DNA from: Devosia neptuniae
Lineage (GTDB): Bacteria; Pseudomonadota; Alphaproteobacteria; Rhizobiales; Devosiaceae
NCBI RefSeq assembly: GCF_025452235.1
Contig: NZ_CP104965.1
Coordinates: 3,344,501 to 3,408,500 of the forward strand
Reading direction: 5' to 3'
Length of the DNA stretch: 64,000 bases
This document shows positions 10,394 through 22,044 of the stretch, piece after piece. Within the stretch, counting starts at the first letter, position 1. The number at the start of each line of letters is the position of its first letter. The notes beneath the pieces are model-generated. The model searched no databases. It was given only the letters and a program-made list of their open reading frames with translations, and was not told the DNA's origin. The translations under genes and the position numbers were made by a program.

Positions 10394-11992
10394 CTAGGCA
10401 GCGCTGGCGACACTGGCCTCGCCGCGCCGCCGGGTAGGATGGGTCGCCTGCAGCGCCAGGGCCAGTTCCTTGAATGCCCCGACCTTGAGTGCCGGTGCAA
10501 AAATGAAACCCTGGGCATGCAACACGCCCCGCGCCCGCAGGTAGAGCGCCTGCGCTTCGGTCTCGACGCCCTCGGCCACGATCTCGCAATTGAGGTCCTT
10601 GGCCATGGCGATCAGCCCGTCCAGCACCGGCACCTGGGTCGTCTCCGGCTTGACCATATCGACAAACACCCGGTCGATCTTGATCACATCCACGCCAAGC
10701 GTGGCGAGATAGGCCAGGTTGGAGTGTCCGGTGCCCGCATCGTCCATGGCCAGCTTGGCGCCCAGCGCATGCAGCCCGGCAATCACACTGATCGCCACAG
10801 TCGAATTGGCCAGCGGGCGACGCTCCGTAATCTCGAACACCAGCTGCCGATAGGCGATCGGCGAGCCCCCGAAAATAGCCTGCACATCCTCGATAATGCT
10901 GCCATCGCGGAAATGCCCCTCGAACAGGTTGATCGACACCTTGAGGTCGGGCATCTGCCGGCACAATTCGCCCAGGTCGAACTTGACCTGCTGCATCAGC
11001 GACAGCGTCATCGGGATGGCGAGGCCCGTGACTTCGGCATAGTCGATGAACGCCCCGGGCGGCACCACTTCGCCATTGCGCTTTTCCCAGCGGCACAGCA
11101 CTTCGCAGCCGACCAACTCGCCCGTTCGCAGGTTGATGACGGGCTGGTAATAGGGCTTGATCTGGCCACGGGCGATGGCGCGTTCCAGATCGAAAGCCGG
11201 CACGCGCGAGCGGCGAACATAATGCAGCGCCATCAGCAGAAATCCCGCGCTCATCAGGCAGGCCAGAACAGTGAAGCTCATATCGAGATCGGCGTAACCT
11301 GCGCGCACCACGGCGAACGGTACGGCGGCCTCGATCTTGAGCGGCAATTCCCCGGCAAAACTCTGCGCCGAAACGAATTCGGTAGCCCCCTGCCCGTCAA
11401 ACGCCGTCGCGTCGCCCAGCGTGAACACCGAGGTGCCATTGGTCAGCACCACGCGCAGCATGCCGGCAGCGGGAATGGTTTGGGCCAGCCCCGCCTGGCT
11501 CTGGCCGACCAGCGGCACAAAGGCGGAAACCCGCCGCGTCGTGCCGAATACCTGCGTGATCTTGAGCGCGGGCATCGCCATCTGCCCCAGCTTCACCACG
11601 GTGATTGTCTCGGTATGCCCGGGGATCGGCAGGCTTTGCGACAGCGGCGAATAGGAAATCGTACGGCCAAAGGCGTCGCAATATTGGACACCGTCGGCAT
11701 TCTCGACCAGCACCTGCTTGAGGTTGAGGCTGGATTCGATCTCGTTCTGCACATTGGCGACAAAGGTCGGCGTACAGAGCGAGGGGCTGGCCGCCAATAT
11801 CCGCCGCAGCGAGGCCACAGCGTCCATCGCGCCAATTTCAATTTGTGAACTAACCAGGCTAGCGGATTGTTGAATAACGGCTTTTTCGCGAACCCGCACA
11901 TAGGCGTCGAGCAGATAATCCACCGCCAGGATGGGCACAAACGCCAAAATGGCGCCCAACAGCATCAGGATGTGGGAATACCGCGACTGCAC
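10394..11992 (-). CDS. Membrane-anchored EAL-domain c-di-GMP phosphodiesterase with CSS-type periplasmic domain
   Basis: Predicted to hydrolyse c-di-GMP. A transmembrane helix (about residues 8-30) is followed by a periplasmic domain with two cysteines (Cys73 in SLCTP, Cys105 in QYCDAFG), as in the CSS-motif sensor domain paired with EAL domains. A second helix spans about 238-258. The EAL domain covers about 268-525: the signature reads CEVL with the key Glu297, then NLFEGHF, EITER, the paired aspartates DDAGTGHS (417-418), IKID (Lys438) and AEGVET. All metal and catalytic residues I can identify are present, so it should be active. A TTAA-N7-TTAA box lies just upstream. Confidence 0.9.
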   Translation of the reverse strand: MQSRYSHILMLLGAILAFVPILAVDYLLDAYVRVREKAVIQQSASLVSSQIEIGAMDAVASLRRILAASPSLCTPTFVANVQNEIESSLNLKQVLVENADGVQYCDAFGRTISYSPLSQSLPIPGHTETITVVKLGQMAMPALKITQVFGTTRRVSAFVPLVGQSQAGLAQTIPAAGMLRVVLTNGTSVFTLGDATAFDGQGATEFVSAQSFAGELPLKIEAAVPFAVVRAGYADLDMSFTVLACLMSAGFLLMALHYVRRSRVPAFDLERAIARGQIKPYYQPVINLRTGELVGCEVLCRWEKRNGEVVPPGAFIDYAEVTGLAIPMTLSLMQQVKFDLGELCRQMPDLKVSINLFEGHFRDGSIIEDVQAIFGGSPIAYRQLVFEITERRPLANSTVAISVIAGLHALGAKLAMDDAGTGHSNLAYLATLGVDVIKIDRVFVDMVKPETTQVPVLDGLIAMAKDLNCEIVAEGVETEAQALYLRARGVLHAQGFIFAPALKVGAFKELALALQATHPTRRRGEASVASAA

Positions 11993-12045
11993 AAAACGAA
12001 TCCGGGAAAATAGTTTCTCGCCGCCCTAGCGGTAACAACAGGCGT

Positions 12046-12070
12046 TTAACGCATCATTAACGCTGATTAA
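12046..12070. promoter_or_regulatory. CtrA-box-like TTAA array upstream of the EAL gene
   Basis: TTAA-CGCATCA-TTAA is an exact TTAA-N7-TTAA full site, the consensus known for the alphaproteobacterial cell-cycle regulator CtrA. A third TTAA follows after 6 bp. The array is 54-78 bp upstream of the EAL gene start. Binding is inferred from the consensus only. Confidence 0.5.
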
Positions 12071-12082
12071 CCGCCGGAAACG

Positions 12083-12112
12083 AAAAGGGCGGACACCGTC
12101 AGGTGCCCGCCC
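12083..12112 (-). terminator. Rho-independent terminator of aspS
   Basis: On the minus strand the GC-rich arms GGGCGGGCACC and GGTGTCCGCCC flank TGAC and are followed directly by TTTTCGTTT. The stem has 11 pairs with one mismatch. It begins 22 bp after the aspS stop codon. Confidence 0.85.
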
Positions 12113-12134
12113 GCAATGGGTCTGCCGGCAGAGC

Positions 12135-13928
12135 CTATTTGTCCTGCACGTTCAGGCGGATGCTGAGCTCGCGCAATTGCTTGGCCGAAGCCGGGCTGGG
12201 CGCGTTCATCAGCAGGTCTTCGGCCTGCTGGTTCATCGGGAAGGCCGTGATCTCGCGCAGGTTCTGCACGCCGCAGATCAGCATGACGATGCGATCGACG
12301 CCGAAGGCTGCGCCGCCGTGTGGCGGAGCGCCATACTGGAAGGCGCGGTAGAGGCCGCCGAACTGCTCTTCGACCTCGTCGCGGCTCTTGCCGGTCAGCT
12401 CGAACGCCTTGACCATGGTCTCGGGCAGCTGGTTACGGATCGAGCCAGAGGCGATTTCGTAGCCGTTGCAGACCGCATCATACTGATAGGCTTTGATGGT
12501 CAGCGGGTCCTGGCTGTTGAGCGCCTCGATCCCGCCCTGCGGCATGGAGAAGGGGTTATGCGCGAAGTCCACGCGCTTTTCCTCTTCGTCCCATTCGTAA
12601 AACGGGAAATCGACGATCCAGCACAGGGCAAACTGCTCGGTATCGACAATGCCGATATCGGTTGCAGCCTTGGTGCGGGCCTCACCGGCAAACTTGTAGA
12701 ACTTGGCCGGGCGGCCGCAGACAAAGAACACGGCGTCGCCATCGGCAAGGCCAAGCTGGGCCTTGATGGCGGCTGTGCGTTCTTCACCAATATTCTTGGC
12801 GATCGGGCCAGAGCCCTGCCCGTCCTTGAAGAAGATATAGCCAAGGCCCGGCTGGCCCTCGCCCTGCGCCCAGGCATTCATGCGGTCGCAGAATGCCCGG
12901 CCAATCGGCTCGGCGCCGGGCTTGTTCTTGGCCGGAATGGCCCACACTTCGACCTTGTCGTCAGCCTCGATTTGGCCGGCAAACACCTTGAAGCCGGAGC
13001 CGGCGAAATGCTCGGTCACGGCCTGCATTTCGATGGGGTTGCGCAGATCGGGCTTGTCCGAGCCATATTTGCGGATTGCCGTGTCATAGGGAATGCGCGG
13101 CCAATCCTTGGTCACGCGCTTGCCATCGGCAAATTCCTCGAAAATGCCGGTGATGACCGGGGTCATCGTGTTCCACACGTCTTCCTGCGTCACAAAGCTC
13201 ATTTCCAGGTCAAGCTGGTAGAACTCGCCCGGCAGGCGGTCGGCACGCGGATCTTCGTCGCGGAAACAGGGCGCGATCTGGAAATAGCGGTCAAAGCCCG
13301 CCACCATCAGCAGCTGCTTGTACTGCTGGGGCGCCTGCGGCAGCGCAAAGAACTTGCCGGGATGGATGCGACTGGGCACGAGGAAGTCGCGTGCGCCTTC
13401 AGGTGACGACGCAGTGAGAATCGGCGTCGAATATTCGGCAAAGCCAGCCGTCGCCATTTCGCGGCGCATCGCAGCGATCACCTTGGTGCGCTTGACGATG
13501 TTGGCATGCAGCTTCTCGCGGCGCAGATCGACGAAGCGATACTTCAGCCGCACGTCCTCGGGATATTCCTGATCGCCGAACACCGGCAATGGCAATTCCT
13601 TGGCCGCCGAGAGCACTTCGATCTCGCGCACATAGATTTCGACCGCGCCGGTGGGCAGGTTCGGATTCACGGCTGCCGCGTCGCGCAGCTTCACTTCTCC
13701 GTCAATGCGCAGCACCCATTCGGCCCGGATTTTCTCGGCAGCGGCGAAGGCCGGAGAATCAGGGTCGATCACGGCCTGGGTCAGGCCATAATGGTCGCGC
13801 AGATCGATGAAGAGCAGGCCGCCATGGTCACGGATACGATGCACCCAGCCGCTGAGGCGGACGGTCTGGCCTGCGTCCTGGGCCGTCAGGGCCCCGCAGG
13901 TGTGCGAGCGGTAGCGATGTGTTGTCAT
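12135..13928 (-). CDS. aspS: Aspartyl-tRNA synthetase (probably non-discriminating)
   Basis: Class IIb synthetase charging tRNA-Asp in the cytoplasm. The N-terminal OB-fold anticodon-binding domain (about residues 1-105) includes [21 protein letters not shown]. The catalytic core shows the motif 2 region [17 protein letters not shown] and motif 3 near the end ([11 protein letters not shown]), with the bacterial GAD insertion between. I chose the ATG of [12 protein letters not shown] (597 aa), the usual start of the family. Because the same window encodes all three GatCAB subunits, this enzyme may also misacylate tRNA-Asn for transamidation. That is inference; an asnS gene elsewhere would weaken it. 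Confidence 0.96.
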   Translation of the reverse strand: MTTHRYRSHTCGALTAQDAGQTVRLSGWVHRIRDHGGLLFIDLRDHYGLTQAVIDPDSPAFAAAEKIRAEWVLRIDGEVKLRDAAAVNPNLPTGAVEIYVREIEVLSAAKELPLPVFGDQEYPEDVRLKYRFVDLRREKLHANIVKRTKVIAAMRREMATAGFAEYSTPILTASSPEGARDFLVPSRIHPGKFFALPQAPQQYKQLLMVAGFDRYFQIAPCFRDEDPRADRLPGEFYQLDLEMSFVTQEDVWNTMTPVITGIFEEFADGKRVTKDWPRIPYDTAIRKYGSDKPDLRNPIEMQAVTEHFAGSGFKVFAGQIEADDKVEVWAIPAKNKPGAEPIGRAFCDRMNAWAQGEGQPGLGYIFFKDGQGSGPIAKNIGEERTAAIKAQLGLADGDAVFFVCGRPAKFYKFAGEARTKAATDIGIVDTEQFALCWIVDFPFYEWDEEEKRVDFAHNPFSMPQGGIEALNSQDPLTIKAYQYDAVCNGYEIASGSIRNQLPETMVKAFELTGKSRDEVEEQFGGLYRAFQYGAPPHGGAAFGVDRIVMLICGVQNLREITAFPMNQQAEDLLMNAPSPASAKQLRELSIRLNVQDK

Positions 13929-14128
13929 GTCGGAACTCGGTAAAAGGCCGGAATCTTGGGCCGGAAAAGCGCATGGGTCGCCATGCTTGTCAAGTTTGGC
14001 TGGCCCAGGCGGTGGGGTTGCATCATCCTGCCGCGCTAACCAATTCCTTATGCTTAAAGATTCACTTCTGGAGTGACGCTCTCGCACCTGCTAGGAACAA
14101 TCTTGACTATTTTGAGACGGAAACCGGT

Positions 14129-15298
14129 ATGGACGCCATAATTTCCACAGATGCGCTCGCGGCCTTCTGCGATCGTGCCGCTAAGTTCGACTTCGTAACG
14201 GTTGATACCGAGTTCTTGCGCGAAACCACTTACTGGCCAAAGCTTTGCCTGATCCAGGCCGCGACTGATGATGAAGCCGTACTGATCGACCCGCTGGCGT
14301 CGGGGATCGATTTGACACCCTTCTTCGCGCTGCTGGCCAATCCGGAAGTCACCAAGGTGTTCCATGCCGCACGGCAGGACGTGGAAATTTTCGTCAAGCT
14401 GAGCGGCAAGGTGCCGGTCAATATTTTCGACACCCAGATCGCCGCCAGCGTGTGCGGCTTTGGTGATAGCGTGTCCTACGACAATCTGGTGCGCTCCATC
14501 ACCAATGTCGAACTCGACAAGTCCTCCCGCTTCACCGATTGGTCGGCCCGCCCGCTTTCGGAAAAGCAGCTGACCTATGCGCTGGCCGACGTCACCTACC
14601 TGCGCGATATCTATCGCGAATTGCGCAAGCAGGTCGATGCCACCAAGCGCTGGGATTGGGTTGAGGATGAGCTGGGCGTGCTGCGCAGCATCGATACCTA
14701 TGTCGTGCAACCGGACAAGGCCTGGGAACGCCTGAAGATGAAGATCAATCGCCCGCGCGATCTGGCGGCCCTCAAGGTGCTGGCCGGCTGGCGCGAAAAA
14801 CGCGCGCAGGACAGCGATCAGCCGCGCAGCCGGATTCTCAAGGATGACGTGCTGTTCGAGCTGGCCATGCAGCGCCCGCTGACACCCGAGGCCTTCGACA
14901 AACTACGTGCCGTGCCCCGCGGCTTTGGCCGGAGTTCCGCAGCCGCCGAGATCATGGCGCTGCTCAAGGATGTCGAGGAGCTGGGCAAGGCCGAATTGCC
15001 GACCATGCCCGAGCGCTATCGCGGCCCCTCGCCCAAGGGCGCGGTGGGCGATCTCATCCGCGTGCTGCTTAAATCGGTGTCCGAGCAACATGGCGTCGCC
15101 GCCCGCATCATCGCCACCTCGGACGATATCGATGCCCTGGTGCTCGATGACGAAGCCGATGTCGCCGCCCTCAAAGGCTGGCGCCGCAAGCTGTTCGGCG
15201 AAAAGGCCCTGGCGATCAAACACGGCCGCGTCGGCCTGGTTGCCACCCGCAAGGGCATCGTCGAATTCCCCGTCGCGCAGGCGGAAGCGGCTGAATAG
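14129..15298 (+). CDS. rnd: Ribonuclease D
   Basis: A 3'-5' exoribonuclease involved in tRNA 3' maturation. The DEDD exonuclease domain starts immediately: VDTEFLRE carries the first catalytic Asp26 and Glu28, HAARQDVEI holds the second site Asp, and TYALADVTYL the last Tyr/Asp pair. HRDC-type helical domains follow to residue 389. I chose MDAIISTDALA as the start; the open frame continues upstream without homology and would overlap the divergent aspS promoter region. The gene converges on ppx with 9 bp between stops. Confidence 0.93.
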   Translation: MDAIISTDALAAFCDRAAKFDFVTVDTEFLRETTYWPKLCLIQAATDDEAVLIDPLASGIDLTPFFALLANPEVTKVFHAARQDVEIFVKLSGKVPVNIFDTQIAASVCGFGDSVSYDNLVRSITNVELDKSSRFTDWSARPLSEKQLTYALADVTYLRDIYRELRKQVDATKRWDWVEDELGVLRSIDTYVVQPDKAWERLKMKINRPRDLAALKVLAGWREKRAQDSDQPRSRILKDDVLFELAMQRPLTPEAFDKLRAVPRGFGRSSAAAEIMALLKDVEELGKAELPTMPERYRGPSPKGAVGDLIRVLLKSVSEQHGVAARIIATSDDIDALVLDDEADVAALKGWRRKLFGEKALAIKHGRVGLVATRKGIVEFPVAQAEAAE

Positions 15299-15307
15299 CC
15301 GCTTCGA

Positions 15308-16849
15308 CTAGCTCGCGACGCTGATGAACGAGGCCTTGTAGCCTGCCAGGTTGGCGAACTGGTCCAGCCTGCCGCTCAGATGTTCGCCGTTCAGGAACGC
15401 GAAGTCCTGCGGCAGCACCAACGCCAACACGCTGCCATCCACTTCGAACCGGATGCGCGGCAGAATGCCCGGCATGGCTGCCGTCATCGGATAGGCCACC
15501 CGGAACAGTGCCCCGATCAGCTTGGCGCGCTGCGAGGCTTCGGGCGTGGCGAGGGCCAGCAATGGCTGGTTGATGCCCTTCATCTTGAGCCCGCCATAGC
15601 GCACGGCAATGACCTGGCACAGGAACGCCCGGCCGGGATGGTCGACGCCGGTCAGCGAGCCATACGCCACCGCATCGACACTCTGCACGCCGCGATAGTC
15701 GGGGTGAGCCCGCCAGGCAATATCCGCCAACAGGCACGCCACTTTGCGCAGCCGGGTTTCCTCGGCCGTTTCCACAATCCCCGCGATGGCGAAATACTGC
15801 CCGGTGAACTCGATCAGGTCATTGGCATGCGACGGCGAGCGCGAGCGCAACACGGAAAGTTCCTCGGCCGCCTGGATCAGCGGGTCGATGGCCTGTTCCT
15901 TGGCGTCGAGCAGGCCATGCAGATAGCCCTCGCGCACGCCCAGCGCCGAGAACATCACATTGGTGAAGGCGCCGGCCTTCAGCACTTCGCCCAGTACGGC
16001 GGCGCCGAACGGCACCAGATCGCGGCGGGAGGAACTGACGAATTCCGAGCCGGGATAATTCTTGAGCGAGCCGGCTTCCACGATCTCCGTGCAAAGCGCG
16101 ATCATGTCCTCGGCAGGCACGGTATAATGCTGCACCATCTGCAGCGGATATTCGCGCAGCACCTGATGTAGCTTGGCCAACGAGCGCCAGGTGCCGCCAA
16201 TGGCCGCAAAACTGTTGCCCGGCGCGACAGCCTTGAGAATGGAGGCTTCCAGCCGCTCCCGCACGATGCTCGCGGCCTTCATCGGATTGCCGTTGCTGTC
16301 GTCCTGCAGCCGGATCACGCCAAGCTCGTAGGATTCCCCGTCGGTATCGTTGCCGCTCTTGATGGCGGAAAGTTCAAGGCTGCCGCCGCCCAGATCGCCG
16401 ACAATGCCATCAAAACCGGGAATGCCGGCCACCACACCCAGCGCCGCGAAATGAGCCTCGCGCTCACCGCTCAGCACCTGCACCTTGGTGTCCATGATGG
16501 CCTCGACGGCATCAACGAATTCGTCGCGATTGGCCGCGTCGCGCACCGCCGAGGTCGCCAGCACATAGACCTTGCCCACCCGCATCATGCGCGCCACCAG
16601 CGCGAAGCGCTTGATGGCTTCCAGCGCCTGGGCGACATTGGCGTCGGCCAGGCGCCCGGTCTGGGCAATGCCGCGCCCCAAGGCGCAGGCGGATTTTTCG
16701 TTGTAGAGCGGCGTCAGCGAGCGCGCGTGGCGCTCATAGACGACCAGGCGGACGGAATTGGAGCCGATATCGAGGACGGCCACGGGCTTGGCGCCCTTGA
16801 TCCGTCCCTGTGCCGTAGGATCGGCATCGACCCCCCAGAATTGTGTCAA
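15308..16849 (-). CDS. ppx: Exopolyphosphatase / Ppx-GppA family phosphatase
   Basis: Releases orthophosphate from polyphosphate ends, or pppGpp gamma-phosphate; the two activities cannot be separated by sequence alone. The ASKHA ATPase fold shows the phosphate 1 motif [16 protein letters not shown] near residue 24 and the phosphate 2 motif [13 protein letters not shown]. The C-terminal half is the HD-like helical domain, giving 513 aa. The start is a TTG that overlaps the ppk stop (TTGA); no ATG or GTG lies between it and the conserved domain. Coupling to ppk favours the polyphosphate role. Confidence 0.93.
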   Translation of the reverse strand: MTQFWGVDADPTAQGRIKGAKPVAVLDIGSNSVRLVVYERHARSLTPLYNEKSACALGRGIAQTGRLADANVAQALEAIKRFALVARMMRVGKVYVLATSAVRDAANRDEFVDAVEAIMDTKVQVLSGEREAHFAALGVVAGIPGFDGIVGDLGGGSLELSAIKSGNDTDGESYELGVIRLQDDSNGNPMKAASIVRERLEASILKAVAPGNSFAAIGGTWRSLAKLHQVLREYPLQMVQHYTVPAEDMIALCTEIVEAGSLKNYPGSEFVSSSRRDLVPFGAAVLGEVLKAGAFTNVMFSALGVREGYLHGLLDAKEQAIDPLIQAAEELSVLRSRSPSHANDLIEFTGQYFAIAGIVETAEETRLRKVACLLADIAWRAHPDYRGVQSVDAVAYGSLTGVDHPGRAFLCQVIAVRYGGLKMKGINQPLLALATPEASQRAKLIGALFRVAYPMTAAMPGILPRIRFEVDGSVLALVLPQDFAFLNGEHLSGRLDQFANLAGYKASFISVAS

Positions 16850-19017
16850 ACCGTATCCTCGTCGCCCTCACCTATTCCGGCGCTGCCGCGACCCGACAGC
16901 GACGGATTGGTCATGAAATAATCGTGCGCATTGAACGGCTCTTCGCCTTCAGCCATGCGAATGCGGTGCGAACTGCCATCCGGCAATACTTCCCAGCTCT
17001 GCTGGTTGTCACGCAGATAGGCAACCAGAATCCGGTCCAGGATCTGCTTATGCACGGTCTTGTTGAGAATGGGCACCATGATTTCCACCCGCCCATCAAG
17101 GTTGCGGCCCATGATATCGGCCGACGAAATATAGACCCGCGCATTCGGATTGGGCATAGGCTCGCCATTGCCGAAGCAATAGATGCGGCTGTGCTCGAGG
17201 AAGCGACCGACGATCGATTTGACCCGAATATTCTCCGAGAAACCAGGAATGCCCGGCCGCAGGCAGCAGATGCCGCGCACGATCAGGTCGACCTTCACGC
17301 CAGCCTGGCTCGCATCATACAGCGCGTCGATTACCTGCGGATCGACCAGCGAATTCATCTTGAGCAGGATGCTGGCCGGCTTGCCCTGGCGGGCATGCTC
17401 GATTTCGCGGCCGATATCCTCGATCAGCGTCTGCCGCAGATTGACCGGGGACACCGCGATGGTCTCGAGCTCGGTCGGCCGGGCATAGCCGGTGATGAAA
17501 TTGAACACCCGCGCCACGTCCCGTGTGATGGCCGGATCGATGGTGAAATAGCTGAGATCAGTATAAATCTTGGCGGTGATCGGGTGATAATTGCCCGTGC
17601 CGATATGGCAATAGCTGACCAGCTTGCCCTTTTCGCGGCGCACCACCTGGCTCATCTTGGCGTGGGTCTTGAGCTCGATAAAGCCGAACACCACCTGCGC
17701 CCCGGCCCGCTCGAGATCGCGCGCCCAGCGGATATTGGCTTCTTCGTCAAAGCGCGCCTTGAGCTCGACGAGGCACGTCACTGACTTGCCGGCTTCCGCC
17801 GCCATCACCAGCGCCTTGATGATCGGGCTATCCGACGACGTGCGATAGAGCGTCTGCTTGATGGCGACCACATCGGGATCGCGCGCCGCCTGCATCAGGA
17901 ACTGCGCCACCACGTCAAAACTCTCGAACGGATGGTGGACCAGAATATCCTTGGCGCGAATGGCGGCAAAGCTGTCGCCATTATAGTCGCGAATGCGCTC
18001 GGGGAACCGCGCCAGATAGGGGGTGAACTTGAGGTCGGGCCGCTCGACATCGCAAACCTTGCGCGCATCGGCCAGCCCGAGGAAACCCTGCACCTCAAAG
18101 ATATCGCCATCCTTGACGCCCAGTTGCTCGCCGATCTGGCGCTTGAGCGCCCGCGGCGTCGAGCTTTCGATTTCGAGCCGGATCACCTGGCCGCGACGGC
18201 GCTGGCGCAGGGCGGATTCGAATTCCACCACGAGATCGGCCGCTTCGTCGTCGATTTCGATTTCGCTGTCGCGGATGACCCGAAACGCGCCCGAGCCCAC
18301 CACTTCGTGGCCCGGAAACATCTTGTGGAAGAACAGCTTGACCAGGGTGTCTATCGTAACGACTTCAGTCCGCCCTTCCGATACCAGCCCGCTGGGCAGC
18401 GTGATGAAGCGATCGAGATTGCCCGGAATGCGCACCAGGGCGGTCAGCGGCTGGTCGCTATCGGGCCGGCGCAGCTCGAAAGCCAGCGCCAGGCCCAGAT
18501 TGGGAATGAACGGGAATGGATGGGCCGGATCGACTGCGATCGGCGTCAGTACGGGGAAGATTTCCTCGCGGAACAGCTTCTGCAGGTAATTGACCTGGTC
18601 GGCGCTAAGGTCATCTTCTTCGTGGATCACCACATTCTGCGCGAACAATTCCTCGCGCAGGCTCTGCCAATGGTCCTGCTGCTCCAGCTGCAGGTGCTGG
18701 GCCAGCGTGGCGATTTCCTCGAGCTGTTCGGCCGGCGTCAGGCCATCGGCGCTCTGCTTGGATAGCCCTGCCCGCAACTGGCCTTTGAGGCCGGCCACAC
18801 GGACCATGTAGAATTCATCGAGATTATTGGCCGAGATCGATACGAAGCGCAGGCGCTCGAGCAGCGGGTGGCTCTCATTGCCGGCCTCTTCGAGCACGCG
18901 CATATTGAACTGCAACCAGCTGACTTCGCGGTTGACGAACCGGGCCGGACTGGTGCGCAGCGCTTCGGCATCGGGCACGCCGGCGTCCGCTTCGGCGAAA
19001 TCGCTCATTTCATTCAT
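16846..19017 (-). CDS. ppk1: Polyphosphate kinase 1
   Basis: Polymerises the gamma-phosphate of ATP into polyphosphate. It contains the N-terminal helical domain ([12 protein letters not shown], about residues 26-37), the middle domain and two PLD-like catalytic domains. HIGTGNYHP contains the histidine that is autophosphorylated in this family, and [17 protein letters not shown] is the conserved second half. Length is 723 aa from the ATG that overlaps the hdaA stop by 8 nt; a second ATG three codons later is equally possible. The gene lies between hdaA and ppx, giving a synthesis/degradation pair under one transcript. Confidence 0.95.
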   Translation of the reverse strand: MNEMSDFAEADAGVPDAEALRTSPARFVNREVSWLQFNMRVLEEAGNESHPLLERLRFVSISANNLDEFYMVRVAGLKGQLRAGLSKQSADGLTPAEQLEEIATLAQHLQLEQQDHWQSLREELFAQNVVIHEEDDLSADQVNYLQKLFREEIFPVLTPIAVDPAHPFPFIPNLGLALAFELRRPDSDQPLTALVRIPGNLDRFITLPSGLVSEGRTEVVTIDTLVKLFFHKMFPGHEVVGSGAFRVIRDSEIEIDDEAADLVVEFESALRQRRRGQVIRLEIESSTPRALKRQIGEQLGVKDGDIFEVQGFLGLADARKVCDVERPDLKFTPYLARFPERIRDYNGDSFAAIRAKDILVHHPFESFDVVAQFLMQAARDPDVVAIKQTLYRTSSDSPIIKALVMAAEAGKSVTCLVELKARFDEEANIRWARDLERAGAQVVFGFIELKTHAKMSQVVRREKGKLVSYCHIGTGNYHPITAKIYTDLSYFTIDPAITRDVARVFNFITGYARPTELETIAVSPVNLRQTLIEDIGREIEHARQGKPASILLKMNSLVDPQVIDALYDASQAGVKVDLIVRGICCLRPGIPGFSENIRVKSIVGRFLEHSRIYCFGNGEPMPNPNARVYISSADIMGRNLDGRVEIMVPILNKTVHKQILDRILVAYLRDNQQSWEVLPDGSSHRIRMAEGEEPFNAHDYFMTNPSLSGRGSAGIGEGDEDTV

Positions 19018-19741
19018 CGTTCGGCCCATCCCAATCCTGTTCGTGCTGCACCGCGCCGCGAGCGACCGCGCGGCGGTCGAGCGCATCGGCGGCGATGCTG
19101 CGGGTAATGGCCGTACCCTTTGCCAAGGCCAGCCTATCCATGAGGTCAGCAAGAATCGCGACTTCCTCGGTAGAGCGCTCCATGCGCGCCACGAGGTAGC
19201 CGATGATTCTGGGATCGACCTTGATCTGCCGATCGCCGAACAGTTTCACGAACATCTGTGACAATTGAATGTCGTCCGTCATTTCGAGGCTGAACGCGGT
19301 CGCCCGCCGGGCCCGAGAGCGGACATCATCGGTCGCCAGCGGCCATTGCGCAACCTCTTCGCGCGCCGTCAGCAAGATGGCGCGCTGGTCGCGCATCGAT
19401 TGGTTGAGCAGGTGAAACAGCCCCGCCTCGTCATAACCCAGCCGATCCACATCCTCGACAATCAAGGGGTGCTGCCCGCCCTGCGTCGCCAGCGCCTCCA
19501 ACTCATCCACCCCCGCGAAATGTGCGCCGCTGCGATCGGCGAAAATTCGCGCCAGATGCGATTTGCCCGAGGCCGCGGCCCCGATCAGCAGCGTCAGCGG
19601 CTCGGACCAATGCGGAAAGGCCAGGATCCGCCCATGCGCCAGGGCATTGCCCTCGCCCACCAGGAAATCGCCTTCGCCCTGGGCCGGAACATGCGGCAGC
19701 TCGAAGGCAAGCTGCCCCCTTGCGGCACCCGTCTCGTCCAT
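19010..19741 (-). CDS. hdaA: DnaA regulatory inactivator homologue HdaA
   Basis: A 243-residue AAA+ protein related to DnaA but lacking the DNA-binding domain IV. In Caulobacter and relatives HdaA, with the DNA polymerase clamp, stimulates ATP hydrolysis by DnaA to prevent re-initiation. Visible motifs are a Walker [11 protein letters not shown], Walker [10 protein letters not shown] and an arginine-rich sensor region [13 protein letters not shown]. The N-terminus contains QLAFELPH, resembling the short clamp-binding motif of the family (QLPLxL type). The ATG lies one base after the perM stop. The order perM-hdaA-ppk is common in Hyphomicrobiales. Confidence 0.88.
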   Translation of the reverse strand: MDETGAARGQLAFELPHVPAQGEGDFLVGEGNALAHGRILAFPHWSEPLTLLIGAAASGKSHLARIFADRSGAHFAGVDELEALATQGGQHPLIVEDVDRLGYDEAGLFHLLNQSMRDQRAILLTAREEVAQWPLATDDVRSRARRATAFSLEMTDDIQLSQMFVKLFGDRQIKVDPRIIGYLVARMERSTEEVAILADLMDRLALAKGTAITRSIAADALDRRAVARGAVQHEQDWDGPNDE

Positions 19742-19742
19742 G

Positions 19743-20834
19743 TCAGGCCGCGCTGGCGTCGCCATCGGCGTCCCCATTGGTGCCTTGGTAGAGCGCGCTG
19801 GATTTGTATTTCTTGACGCCATAGCGGATCAGCACGGCAACGATCGCCGCCAGCGGCACTGCCAGTAGCAGGCCGACAAAGCCGAACAGGGCGCCAAAAG
19901 CCAGCAGCGCGAACATCAACCAGACCGGGTTGATGTTGATCGAGGAGCCGACCAGCTTGGGATAGAGAATATTGCCCTCAATGAATTGCCAGCCCAGGAA
20001 AATGGCGCAGACCGCCACCACCATCCAGTAATTGGGCCAGAACTGCACGATGGCGATGCCAACCGAAAGCGCGAAGCCGAAAGCGAAGCCCACAAACGGA
20101 ATGAAGCTGAGCAGCCCGGCCATCAGGCCCACCGCTAATCCGAAGTTCAGGCCGAGCAGGCTCAGCGCCGTAGCATAATAGGCCGCGTCGATCAGCAGCA
20201 CGCCGCCCTGCCCGCGAATAACGCCGGCCATGGACTTGTCGATATCGCTGAGGATGCCGTTGATTTCGCCTCGCGAATCCCGAGGCAGTAGCCCCTGCAA
20301 GCCGCGCACCATGCCTTCCCAGTCGAGCAAGAGGTAGAAAGCCACCACCGGGGTCAACAGCGTAAAGCCGATGACTCCGGCTCCGGTCAGGCCGATATTG
20401 ACCAGTTCGGCCGGTAGCGTAGCGATAAAGCCAAGCACTTGCGTAGCCATGCCGCTGATGCTGGTCTGCAATTGGGCGGCCCGCTCCGGCCCCAGCCATT
20501 CGTTGATTTCGGGCGACCAGCGGGTGATCAGCGCCTGCAGATCGGTAACATAGCCCGGTAACCGCTGGATCAGACCGATCACCTGCTGGCCAATCAGCGG
20601 CACCAGCATGAAGAACAAGCTGACAAAGATGGTGATGACGCTCAGCAGCACGACTGCGGTGGCCCAACCGCGCCCGAAGCGCCACTTCTGCAACTGGTTG
20701 ACCAGCGGGTTGAGCAGATAGGCCAGTGCCGCGCCCACCACAAAGGGCAACAGGATGCCGCGGAACAGCCAAAGCAGCAGCACCAGCACCACCAGGAATG
20801 CGACCCAGATCAAGACTTGATTGCGCAGTGTCAT
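19743..20834 (-). CDS. AI-2E family (PerM/YdgG-like) transporter
   Basis: An integral membrane protein of the AI-2 exporter superfamily, 363 aa from the ATG of MTLRNQV. About eight hydrophobic segments are visible, starting with [18 protein letters not shown]. The soluble loop in the centre precedes the family's conserved helices ([20 protein letters not shown] and [19 protein letters not shown]). The substrate is not predictable; family members include exporters of AI-2 and sodium/proton antiporters. The frame is open further upstream but no better start is visible. It diverges from purM across about 130 bp that must hold both promoters. Confidence 0.85.
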   Translation of the reverse strand: MTLRNQVLIWVAFLVVLVLLLWLFRGILLPFVVGAALAYLLNPLVNQLQKWRFGRGWATAVVLLSVITIFVSLFFMLVPLIGQQVIGLIQRLPGYVTDLQALITRWSPEINEWLGPERAAQLQTSISGMATQVLGFIATLPAELVNIGLTGAGVIGFTLLTPVVAFYLLLDWEGMVRGLQGLLPRDSRGEINGILSDIDKSMAGVIRGQGGVLLIDAAYYATALSLLGLNFGLAVGLMAGLLSFIPFVGFAFGFALSVGIAIVQFWPNYWMVVAVCAIFLGWQFIEGNILYPKLVGSSININPVWLMFALLAFGALFGFVGLLLAVPLAAIVAVLIRYGVKKYKSSALYQGTNGDADGDASAA

Positions 20835-20967
20835 CTTGCCGTACGGCCCTTGCGTCGTGGTGGTGGAGAAGCTATCAGGCCGTCTAGCTTCCGGCGCCGG
20901 AGTTGGCAATCGCCTTGGCTTTCCGGTAATGGCTTTGCGCACGCTTTCCCCAAACGGTTCCAGGCCA

Positions 20968-22044
20968 ATGTCCGATCCTCAAAACCTGACATCAAACGGT
21001 CTCTCATACAAGCAGGCCGGTGTCGACATCGATGCAGGCAATGCGCTGGTCGAGGCCATCAAGCCCGCCGTCCGCTCCACCAGGCGCCCGGGTGCCGATG
21101 GCGAGATCGGCGGCTTCGGCGGCCTGTTCGATCTGAAGGCCGCCGGATTTACCGATCCGGTTCTGGTCGCGGCCAATGACGGGGTGGGCACAAAGCTCAA
21201 GATTGCCATCGATACCGGCAATCATTCCACCATCGGCATTGATCTCGTGGCCATGTGCGTCAACGATATCATCGTGCAGGGCGCCGAGCCGCTGTTCTTC
21301 CTCGACTATTTTGCCACCGGCAAGCTGGATGTCGAACAGGGCACGGCCATTGTGTCGGGCATTGCCGAGGGCTGCCGCATTGCCGGCTGCGCGCTGATTG
21401 GCGGGGAAACCGCTGAAATGCCGGGCATGTATCACGGCAATGACTATGATCTGGCCGGTTTTGCCGTCGGCGCTGCCGAGCGCGGCACCCTCCTGCCCCG
21501 CCCCGACATCGCCGCTGGTGACATTCTGGTGGCCATTGCCTCCTCGGGTGTGCATTCCAACGGCTATTCGCTGGTGCGCAAGATTGTCGAACTGTCGGGC
21601 ATTGATTGGTACATGGACGCGCCCTTCGCGCCCGGCCAGTCATTGTCCGAAGCCTTGCTCACCCCCACCCGCATCTATGTCAAGCCGCTATTGGCCGCGC
21701 TCAAGGCCGGCATCGGCATCAAGGCGCTCGCCCACATTACCGGCGGCGGCTTCATCGACAATATTCCGCGTGTGCTGCCCGACCATCTGGCAGCCCATGT
21801 CGATCTCAACGCCATCACCGTGCCCAAGGTCTATGCCTGGCTCAGCCACATTGGCGGCATGAACGAGCGCGAAATGCTGCGCACCTTTAACTGCGGCGTC
21901 GGCATGCTCGTTGCGGTAACGCCTGAAGATGCCGAAAAGCTGGTCGAACAGCTCAATGCCGCCGGGGAAACCGCTGGTATCGTCGGCAAGCTCACCGAGC
22001 GAACCGGCGAGCCGGTAACCTTTGAAGGCAAGCTCTCGCTGTGA
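20968..22044 (+). CDS. purM: Phosphoribosylformylglycinamidine cyclo-ligase (AIR synthetase)
   Basis: Catalyses the ATP-dependent closure of formylglycinamidine ribonucleotide to AIR in de novo purine synthesis. It is 358 aa with the family landmarks [10 protein letters not shown], the substrate-loop [11 protein letters not shown] and [16 protein letters not shown] chose the ATG of [11 protein letters not shown]; an in-frame ATG 13 codons upstream is possible. The purN GTG overlaps its stop (GTGA), a coupling common for purMN. Confidence 0.95.
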   Translation: MSDPQNLTSNGLSYKQAGVDIDAGNALVEAIKPAVRSTRRPGADGEIGGFGGLFDLKAAGFTDPVLVAANDGVGTKLKIAIDTGNHSTIGIDLVAMCVNDIIVQGAEPLFFLDYFATGKLDVEQGTAIVSGIAEGCRIAGCALIGGETAEMPGMYHGNDYDLAGFAVGAAERGTLLPRPDIAAGDILVAIASSGVHSNGYSLVRKIVELSGIDWYMDAPFAPGQSLSEALLTPTRIYVKPLLAALKAGIGIKALAHITGGGFIDNIPRVLPDHLAAHVDLNAITVPKVYAWLSHIGGMNEREMLRTFNCGVGMLVAVTPEDAEKLVEQLNAAGETAGIVGKLTERTGEPVTFEGKLSL

